Shown here in pieces: positions 1 to 11,400 of a DNA stretch of 64,000 nucleotides. The notes under the pieces were generated by a model. It did no database searches, had not been told where the DNA came from, and saw only the letters and a list, made by a program, of their open reading frames with translations. The translations under genes were made by a program, and so were the position numbers. The DNA comes from Lysobacter arseniciresistens ZS79. GTDB taxonomy: Bacteria > Pseudomonadota > Gammaproteobacteria > Xanthomonadales > Xanthomonadaceae. The DNA is taken from assembly GCF_000768335.1 (NCBI RefSeq), contig NZ_AVPT01000008.1:40912-104911 (forward strand), written 5' to 3'. Numbering within the stretch: the first letter of the stretch is position 1; each line of letters opens with the position of its first letter.

Positions 1-3875
<3,875 letters not shown>

Positions 3876-3879
<4 letters not shown>

Positions 3880-5156
3880 GGTGAAACTCCTTGTTCGGGT
3901 TTGGACTCGGCGCCGGCGACGAACGCCTGGCCGGTGAGTCGCTGGATTTCGATCAGGGCGCGCTGGGCATCCAGCGCGGCCTCCAGTTGTTGTTTGCGCG
4001 CGGCGGTGCGCTCGGCCTGCAAGGTCGCCCATTCCAGGTAGCTCGCCGCGCCGGCGCGATAAGCCTGCCGCGTGGCGGCTTCGGCTTTGTCCAGCCGAGG
4101 CAACACGTCGTCCTGCAGGCGCTCGACCTCGACCTCGGCGACGCGGTAGCGGCCGTGGGCCTCGGCCAGCGTCGAGTACAGCGACAGGCCCTTGGCCTCG
4201 CGCTCGATTTCCAGCCCGGCAAGCTCAGCTCGCGCGGAGCGGATGCCCGGCTGGGCCCGGCTCGCGCTGCCCAGCGGGATCGAGACGCTGCCGATCAGCC
4301 CGAAGTCGTCGCTGCCTTGCAGCCGGCGCACGCCGAGCTGCCAGTCCAAGTCGGGCGTGGCTTGGCTGCGGGCGAGTTGCAAACGGGCCTCGCGGATCCG
4401 CGCCTCGCCGACGAACTGCGCCAGTTCCGGCGTTCGCGCCAGCCAGTCGGCCAGCACCGCGAAGTCGGCGACGATGGGCAACGCCAAGGGGTCGCCGCCG
4501 GCCACCTCAAACGTGGGGGCACGTTCGCCCCATAGTGCCGCGAGGTGCTGGCGTGCGGCCGTCTCTCGCTGCTGTGCTCGCGCCCGGTCGAGTTCAGCCC
4601 GGGCCAACGCCGCTTGCGCCGTCAGCACCACCGATTCGGGCGAGGCACCGGCCTGCAGTCGCTTGCGGGCTTCAGCGACGGTGCGTTGGCGCTGCTCAAT
4701 ATCGAGTTGCGCGATCGCGCTTTGCCGCTGCGCTGCGACGATCGCCAGGTACCGACGCGCCACCTCGGCCAGCAGGTCCAGCCGCTGCGCCTCACGTTCG
4801 ACGGCCAGCGCGTCGATCCGGCTTTGCGCCAAGGTACGACGCGCATCCAGCTTGCCGCCACGCTCCAGCACCGACGCCAGGCTCAAGGTCAGCTCGGCAC
4901 GTTGCAGGCCGTTGGCCTCACCGGTGCCGAAGGCGTTCTCGATGCTGGCGCCGGCGACCAGCGCCGGGCGCAGCGAGGCGCGGTCCAGTTCGGCCTCCAG
5001 CACATCACGGCGGGTCCCGAACAGGCGCAGGTTGGGATGGGAGTTGGCGACGCGCTGAAAGGCGTCGTCCAGAGTCAAAGGGTCGGCGGCGTGCGTGGGA
5101 AAGGCCACGGCACACACGACGACGAGCACGGCCAAGGCCGCGAGTCGCAAACGCAT
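3876..5156 (-). CDS. czcC: CzcC-type outer-membrane factor (TolC family)
   Basis: Outer-membrane efflux protein of 426 aa, first gene of the czcCBA operon. It has a cleavable signal peptide (cleavage about after THAA, residue 24) and then the two long helical repeats of the TolC/OEP family, rich in Ala, Arg and Glu (for example LTLDDAFQRVANSHPNLR at the start of the mature part). It overlaps czcB by 4 bp. The family forms a trimeric channel that carries metal ions out of the periplasm when docked to CzcA-CzcB. Assignment to CzcC rather than another OEP rests on the neighbours. Confidence 0.88.
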
Positions 5157-5212
5157 GGGGATTGCTCCGGTTATTCGAGATGACAGGTGCCGGCGTCATG
5201 CCGGCGGCGCGG

Positions 5213-5605
5213 TCACACGAAAATCGGAGGCTTAAACGGTGAAGTCAGGCGGGCCTGCAGCGGGATTGGCGTCTTCGCGATCGCCAGACGGCCGTTCAGC
5301 GGCATGACGGGGAGCGGTTTCAGCACGGGCAGCAGAGCCGCGGTCGCACCGCAGCAGTGCGAAAAATGCAACAGCACATGCAGCGTCCTCGCCCCGTCCT
5401 CGTCTTGCTCGTCACCCGCGTCCAGCTCCGTGTCTAGGTCGTCGGCATGCTGGCCATGGGCATGGGTGCCGGTCGGGTCGTGCGCGAGCTCATGCATCTC
5501 GCCGGCGGCCGCCATCACCGGCTGCAGCACCAGCCCCAGCGCAAACAGCCCCAGCGCGAGAACGCGCAGGAACGGCAACAAGCGGCGGAGGCGCAAACGG
5601 GTCAT
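5213..5605 (-). CDS. small secreted His-rich protein upstream of czcCBA (CzcI-like position)
   Basis: A 130-aa protein with an N-terminal signal peptide (hydrophobic stretch at about residues 10-32, ending VMAAAGE). The mature part is rich in His, Asp and Glu (DPTGTHAHGQHADD) and carries a CC pair in LHFSHCCGA, suggesting metal binding in the periplasm. It lies 56 bp upstream of czcC on the same strand. Small periplasmic metal-sensing proteins such as CzcI are known just before czcC in other bacteria; the position and size fit, but sequence identity to CzcI cannot be judged here. The C-terminus (SPFKPPIFV) is hydrophobic. Confidence 0.6.
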   Translation of the reverse strand: MTRLRLRRLLPFLRVLALGLFALGLVLQPVMAAAGEMHELAHDPTGTHAHGQHADDLDTELDAGDEQDEDGARTLHVLLHFSHCCGATAALLPVLKPLPVMPLNGRLAIAKTPIPLQARLTSPFKPPIFV

Positions 5606-5635
5606 GGTCGCGCAGGGTACCTGTGGACGACGGCG

Positions 5636-5959
5636 TTACACAATTTCATTGTGGCGTAGCGAAACGGCCACCGTTTCGGGATTGTTGTGCACGAATGCCA
5701 GTCTCAAGCCGAAGATGCTCGCAATACGCGTCAAGGTCTCGACGGTGGGGTTGCCGGCCCCGCTTTCCACACGCTTGAGGGTGAGCAGACTCACTCCGCG
5801 GTGTTTTGCGAACTGTTCCTGAGTCAGGCCGCTGATCTGGCGCATGCGCTTTACCGCTACGCCGACCTCCAGTGTTCCCGCTGCGATGTCGGCGTCGAAT
5901 CGATCACGCATGGCACATACCGAAGCCGGGTCACGAGCTTTGCGTGGGGCGCGAGCCAT
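5636..5959 (-). CDS. XRE-family helix-turn-helix transcriptional regulator
   Basis: A 107-aa single-domain regulator. The HTH_3 fold spans about residues 36-92, with the recognition unit LTQEQFAKHRGVSLLTLKRV and the typical GNPTVETLTRIASIFG helix after it. The start codon is preceded by AGGAGA. It sits 30 bp upstream of the His-rich protein and czcCBA on the same strand, so it may be the first gene of that unit or its local regulator. No toxin-like partner is adjacent, so an antitoxin role is not supported. A short perfect inverted repeat lies 63-77 bp upstream (6022-6036) and could be its own operator. Confidence 0.75.
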   Translation of the reverse strand: MARAPRKARDPASVCAMRDRFDADIAAGTLEVGVAVKRMRQISGLTQEQFAKHRGVSLLTLKRVESGAGNPTVETLTRIASIFGLRLAFVHNNPETVAVSLRHNEIV

Positions 5960-6783
5960 CGTCTTCTCCTAGGATGTGCTGATGGTGCAAAGGAGTTATT
6001 GGTACACCAGACTAGGCCATTAGCCTAAATTAGGCTGATTATTAGTACACTAAAGTGGCTAGTATGAGGCAGCGCGCGATCGCGGCTGGGTAGGGACACT
6101 GAGCGGCTGCACCCTTCCTGCCGACCAGGAGCCGTCCTGCAGCTGATGGCGGTCAACCACATCTGGCACAAGGTTTTTGGCATGCTCCCGCGTGCTAGCG
6201 CCGAGCGGCGACGACGTGCTTGATCCAGTCGTCGCACGCCGGAATTAGACAGGTCGACACATGGACGGACGCTTATACAGCGCTTCGAAGGCAGACAGCT
6301 CACATGCCGGCGGGTGCTCGCTCGGCGCTGCGTTAGCTACCGTACCGCGCTCGCGTAACGTGGTGGCAAGCGGCCTCTTTCAACTCACGTTCGAAGCGTG
6401 TTGACGCGCTTCCGGCCGAGGTGATAAATATCCATTTGCGGGCTTCACGGTATTACGGCCTGCCTCACGGGCGAGTGTGCCCGCACATGCAATACACAAT
6501 CGCCATCCGCGTCGCTATTGCAGATACGTTTCAACACGTTGGAACAATGATCGCCCATCCACGGGGCGGGCGAAATCAGATGGGCTCCCGTTGCCCGCAA
6601 TGTGCGCGCTGAGTATCAACGCACGTACATCTACCCAAGAACCGTACCGCGATAAGCCCGTCCTCGCGACGATCGGCTCGCCGGCATTCGACCTCGTTTG
6701 ATCGGCTAACCGCGGCTATCGCGGGCCCAATGACCTGTGTTCGCGCGCGAACATCAGCCGGCAACCGTCTGCCGCAGTACGAC
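5960..6783. other. gene-poor left flank of the accessory region
   Basis: No convincing gene is seen in about 820 bases. The first 100 bases hold the XRE promoter. On the minus strand, 6059-6244 is open for about 60 codons and reads like the tail of a real protein (EHAKNLVPDVVDRHQLQDG... ending RAASY), but has no start, so it may be a gene remnant. On the plus strand a GTG-started 63-codon frame (6421-6612) ends in a CPQC motif but has no ribosome site. Base use is mixed and less GC-rich than the flanks, as expected for decayed mobile DNA. Confidence 0.4.
6022..6036. promoter_or_regulatory. candidate operator of the XRE regulator
   Basis: Perfect inverted repeat AGCCTAA-A-TTAGGCT in an A/T-rich patch about 70 bp upstream of the XRE start. 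XRE regulators usually bind such short palindromes in their own promoter. The assignment is inferred from position and symmetry only. Confidence 0.4.
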
Positions 6784-6915
6784 CTATGAGCTAGTGGCTA
6801 GGTCGGTATTCACCCTACCCGCCCCCGGTAACTCCGTGACCCACACGTGCGCGCAGTGTGGGCAGTAATCGTACGCGCGCAACAAATCCCATCCACCCGT
6901 GGACACCGGAACCAT
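6784..6915 (-). CDS. possible 43-residue CPHC-motif miniprotein
   Basis: A short frame starting at an ATG at 6915, reading MVPVSTGGWDLLRAYDYCPHC and ending in DLATSS. The CPHC pair and surrounding aromatic residues resemble half of a zinc ribbon. It is divergent from the 246-aa gene, whose start is 38 bp away, so the two could share a promoter region. The ribosome site is weak and the frame is short, so it may be chance. Confidence 0.25.
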   Translation of the reverse strand: MVPVSTGGWDLLRAYDYCPHCAHVWVTELPGAGRVNTDLATSS

Positions 6916-6953
6916 TGCCCGGAACGGTCCACCACGATTGTGAGTACTAGAAA

Positions 6954-7694
6954 ATGGACACGGATATACGCCTGAGCACAACTGGTCTCGATGATGGTGG
7001 AAGATCGACGGTGGCCGCCAAGTCGCTATTGCAGCACACCGTAGACGCACGCACGGTCGCCCTGCTCGTGTCGGCGACCACCCCCACGATCCTCGCCTCC
7101 ACCTATCTCGAGCTGAGGCGCGACGGCACGTATTTGGTGATTGCAAATACTGAGTCGACCGAAAATATCAAAAATGCGCTGGCGGCAACGGCACGTCTCG
7201 TGGCAGCCGTCGAGGCGTGTGCCGCCAATCCGACCCGTGAGATGGAAACGGCGCTAGAGGGCGCCGAGCGTGCGTTCCAGCCAACGGAACTGCGCAGTCT
7301 GACGAATGCACTGGTCGACGTCAGCGGCGCGCACCGCCGCGTGATCGATATAGATATCGATGGCGTCCCCATCCAACACATCGTTGCCCATCGCAGTCAA
7401 ACCACCGCCTATAGCGCGGGAGCGAAAGCTGTGGAGACAGCGGCTGCAAAAGCGGCAACGAGAAATGCTGTCACCGTCACCCGACTGCAATCTCAACGTG
7501 ATGTCCAGTTCGTCGATGGCAGTGCCGCGCTCATGACATCTGGGCCGTCGACAGACGCGATTACTCCGGGGCAGCGCGTGCTGGTCCAGCATCGAGCGAC
7601 CAGAAATTTTGTCCTGATGGGCCCATTGCTCCCCAATGACGGCGGTGGAAGGACCGAGATCGGCCACCACGTCACAACCCGGGCAACTAAATGA
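6954..7694 (+). CDS. protein of unknown family, first gene of a coupled pair facing the giant recombinase
   Basis: A 246-aa soluble protein with no signal peptide or membrane helix and no family I recognise. The N-terminal half alternates short strands and Ala-rich helices (LELRRDGTYLVIANTES, then IKNALAATARLVAAVEACAANP). The middle has a run of acidic strand residues (VIDIDIDGVPIQHIVAH). The C-terminal part looks all-beta (NAVTVTRLQSQRDVQFVDG, then GQRVLVQHRATRNFVLMGPL). The stop overlaps the ATG of the next gene (ATGA), so the two products are probably made together. Codon use contains more A/T-ending codons than the czc or cco genes, as in the recombinase gene it faces. The ribosome site is weak. 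Function unknown. Confidence 0.65.
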   Translation: MDTDIRLSTTGLDDGGRSTVAAKSLLQHTVDARTVALLVSATTPTILASTYLELRRDGTYLVIANTESTENIKNALAATARLVAAVEACAANPTREMETALEGAERAFQPTELRSLTNALVDVSGAHRRVIDIDIDGVPIQHIVAHRSQTTAYSAGAKAVETAAAKAATRNAVTVTRLQSQRDVQFVDGSAALMTSGPSTDAITPGQRVLVQHRATRNFVLMGPLLPNDGGGRTEIGHHVTTRATK

Positions 7695-8407
7695 CCGCGA
7701 TGTATCAGACCGATTCACCTGTAGGCCAACAGACCATCATCACGTGCCGCATTGCCGGCATCAGAACGTACAGTGGCTCAGTCAGGATTCCTCTGGAGCA
7801 GGGCGCTCGGATTGAAAGGGCCGTGGCGGCAGTCCGCGTTCTCGCCGATCAGTTCGACGGATGCCGTATTGACGCAGTACCTCAGTACGCCGACGACGCA
7901 ATCCTGATAGCCGTCCAACCGAAGGCACCTGCCGGCAGCGCGATTGATCCACACCTGTTTGGCGCATTCATGCGCAATGTTGCGGAGTACCTGGATGCCA
8001 CTCGCGAAGGCCGCACGCCCCATCTTGGCCCTGGATCAGATGACGGATCGGAGTCCAACATCCCCGCAACCTGCAAAGCGTTGCAGGGGTGCGGCACCCT
8101 CGATCTCGCCGTTGGGGGCCGTCCGCCCATAACGCTCAAGTGCCAGAGCAAATCCACTTCTGACGCAGCGCCTCCAGTTGCGCAGGAGGTGCATCGCGTG
8201 GAGGACGTCGTTCTGGTGTCCCACGATCACGGAAGATTTCTGATCTCTGCCGATCAAGCAACAGGCCTACGGTTGGGGGACCACATCACACTGGACGACC
8301 TCCGCACCATGACGCAGATTCGCCGAGCGCGCGGCATATTGGTTCATGGATCTACGGCCCAGTGTCAGCTGTTCCCACCTGAGCCGAGCGTGGATGCGGC
8401 GGACTGA
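7691..8407 (+). CDS. protein of unknown family, second gene of the coupled pair
   Basis: A 238-aa soluble protein, translationally coupled to the preceding gene by an ATGA overlap. No motif I recognise. The first 110 residues look alpha/beta (IITCRIAGIRTYSGSVRIPL, then helix AVAAVRVLADQF, then DDAILIAVQPKA). A low-complexity linker with DDGSES follows. The C-terminal half contains beta stretches (RVEDVVLVSHDHGRFLISA) like those of its neighbour, so the pair could be distant paralogues or subunits. The last 56 bp overlap, tail to tail, the 3' end of the giant recombinase gene, an intimate convergent arrangement that suggests they moved as one cassette. Confidence 0.65.
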   Translation: MTAMYQTDSPVGQQTIITCRIAGIRTYSGSVRIPLEQGARIERAVAAVRVLADQFDGCRIDAVPQYADDAILIAVQPKAPAGSAIDPHLFGAFMRNVAEYLDATREGRTPHLGPGSDDGSESNIPATCKALQGCGTLDLAVGGRPPITLKCQSKSTSDAAPPVAQEVHRVEDVVLVSHDHGRFLISADQATGLRLGDHITLDDLRTMTQIRRARGILVHGSTAQCQLFPPEPSVDAAD

Positions 8408-11400
8408 ACGCGGAGGCCACCCCTAAGGCACCCAAGCGACTTGCGATCCACGCAGTCGCAATGGCACGCCTGACCACGCCGTCCAGTCGCGTCTCATTCC
8501 CGAAATCAGCTAGATCGTCAGTGTTGCGGCGACATGCCCGGAGCTTGGCGTGGGCATGGCCCATATTCGTGACCTCCAACCTGATTCGCGTTGGAGCGAC
8601 CTGCTCCCACATGCGAACGAACCCATACAAAGCCGAGGTCTCGCCCACGATTCCATCGCGATCGACGGCGCTCATGGTTTCGACCATGGATTCGAGCAGC
8701 TGAAGGGCCCCCTCCCGCTCATCGCCGAGGAGAGTATCGAACCATGCGAAGAACGCATCCAGCAAGGCACTATCTTGGCGCTTCAATACGCGCAACGGCC
8801 CGTCTAATAACTCGCGGGTTTCCCGGTCCCGGAATAGGGCTCTCCCCATCCGTCGCTCGACGATGGACACGTGTCGCCGTATCGCCGTGACGTCTGCCGC
8901 TGTGGCGCCGTACACGCGGGCCGCTGATTCCAACCCTCCCAAGCGGTCGGCCATGCGGAACAGCGCGTCGAGTTCGTGACTGGTCCATTGGGTCCGAACA
9001 GTCGCGCCAACCGGATCCGTCGGCGCCGGAGCCAAAGGAACCTGCCGCGTTGTACGTACGTGGGCAAGCCACGCCAAAGCCGGAGCCAAATGTTTGGTCT
9101 GCTGGGTGATCTTGTCGACGGCCGGCAGGCTCACGCCCATGGCGAACGCGACTTCACGTCGATGCATGTACGTATCGGCCAGTGCGCGGTCCTGCCTCGA
9201 TCGCATCAACCACGGCAGGTGCAGATAACTCCGAATGGTGGTCCGCCAATCCACATGACCTAAAGTGACAACCCGTTCCATGAGGTCGCGCGGCAGGACC
9301 ACTTGGGGACCCGGCGGCGTCGGTACAGCGATACCACAGCCCTGCAACCAGACCGAATCGACATCGTCCAGAAACAAGGGCATGGTGCGCTCGAACGCTA
9401 CCAGGTGCCGCAACCGGTGCAGCCGTTCGCGGCCACGCGACGTAACTTCGCGGACGAGTTCAACACAGGTACGCGCGATCGCGTCCCTGCCCTCCACAGC
9501 CATCGGCTCCCCGGCCGGAGAGAAAATGTATGCCCGCGCTCGCTGCCACGGCGCGCTGCGCAGGCCGTCAATGCCTATCCATTCGAGCGTGTGGCTGACG
9601 CCTCGCTGACGAGGGCTATCAAACAGCAAGGTACGGCGCGCTGCCGCAGTTTTGAGCCTGCGCGATCGATTACGTCGTACACGGATGCCTGCCTGCTCGC
9701 CCACGGACCAAACATCCCCGAGCCGCAACCCGAGTATTTCCGCGCGGCGCGCGCCACCCCATGCATACAGGGGCATTGCAACCGCTGCCTGTCGATACAC
9801 CCTGACATCCTCTGGCGTGCGACCCGTACCGTCGCGTGCCCGCGCGAGGGCGTTGTCGAGAATGGCCACACGCTCCTGCGGCAGGATGAGCCGTGCATCC
9901 ACCGACTGCGTGCTGTTGCGTAGATGGGACCGGACCTCATCAAGGTCGGCGTCGGGCATGTCGAAATGCCGCTGGCTGCAGCGGTGAAACTCCAGGATCG
10001 CCGATGCAGCCTGCGTGCGATTGCTGCCCCCGGCCAGAATTGCTGCTTGGTAGGTCTCGCTCAAATCGACGTCATCGAGGTCCGCCAGCGAGCTGTTCCC
10101 GAGCAGCTCGACCAGCGTTCCACCGATTCTTGTGAGATAGGTATTTACAGTCTTATCCGCGGGGTTCCGTTGGGCGGCCGTTCCCTCTACCAGCATCTGA
10201 CGTGTCCACATGGCCAGCATTCTGACGACCGGCCGCAGGACCGTCTCGGGTCGCGACTGCGCCAGCAGCGCATCCACTTCGGCAATCACTTGGCGCCGCG
10301 TCCCTGCTTGGAACAACTGGCTCGCAGGAACCGTTACCTGCGTCAGCGGTAAGGCGAGCGTGGCGCCGGTACTGGGCAGCGTCCGGCACAGGGCCAGATA
10401 CTGCGACCGCGCATTCGCTCTGGCACCGATCACAGACGGAAGGGGGCCTGCGGACCCGGCATCGGCGTCGGCATCCCCGTCAAGCTCCATCCGCGGAATG
10501 GTTCCCACGGGATCCCCATCAATCAGCGCCAATTGGTCGGTGATGCATGCGTTGGTGGCTCCCGATTTGGTGCCTAGCGCAAATCGGGCAGCCGGTGAAA
10601 GCTCGAAGCGATTCGCCACGCCAACGGTCTCGCACAACATGACCAGCAGTTCCGGTGGCCGTGGTCGGCCGATCGGAAGCTCCCAATCGGGGAGGAATTC
10701 TGCCAGCGCCGCACTGAGCGTCTTGCGATCAGGCATTGACTGCCCGACGTACCGCCGGGCCAGGCGCGCCAATGCAACTGCCGCTAGATTCCGCAGGGCC
10801 ACGACCTGCTCGGGTCGATCACCCCACGGCACCAAGACCACATCGGACAGATTGGCCGGTCCCTTACAGGACTCCCTGTGCCGGATCACCCCCTCGATTT
10901 GGTCGGGGTCATCCAGATACCCAAAAACCGCCAGGACGTAGGCCACGCGTGCGCAAGCGCGGGGGAAGTCCCGCCAATCACCAGGGCCGGCGGAGCCCAA
11001 CGCCGCGGCGTGGCGGCGCAGTGCGTCAACCTGCCGAACCGCGTGCATCATCCCGGGTACAAAAGCGTTGTCGAGCGGACGCCGGAACGTCCCCAGCGCT
11101 CCCGGATCCTGGCCTGTGATTCCCAGCCACTTGTTGACGCGGTGCAGAACTCGACGCAACGCACGCGACCGGGCGATTCCAAGGGCCACATCATCGTCTG
11201 CCGCCTCGAACAGAGTGTCCCGCAGTGCCTCGGCTTCCTCGAGTTGCAGCGGCTGGACCGCCCGTCCCTCGACCTGATCCCGATAAGCCTTGTCGATCCT
11301 GCGCTCGATCAAGATGGGGTGCGACAGCACGTCCTGCTCGGCCTGCCGCCGATAAATCGCAGTCTCTGCCAACTGCCCCTTGCGCCATTGGCGGACCTGA

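Noticed and set aside
5636..5959. XRE protein as antitoxin of a toxin-antitoxin pair
   Set aside because: No toxin-like gene (HigB, RelE, HipA) is adjacent on either side.
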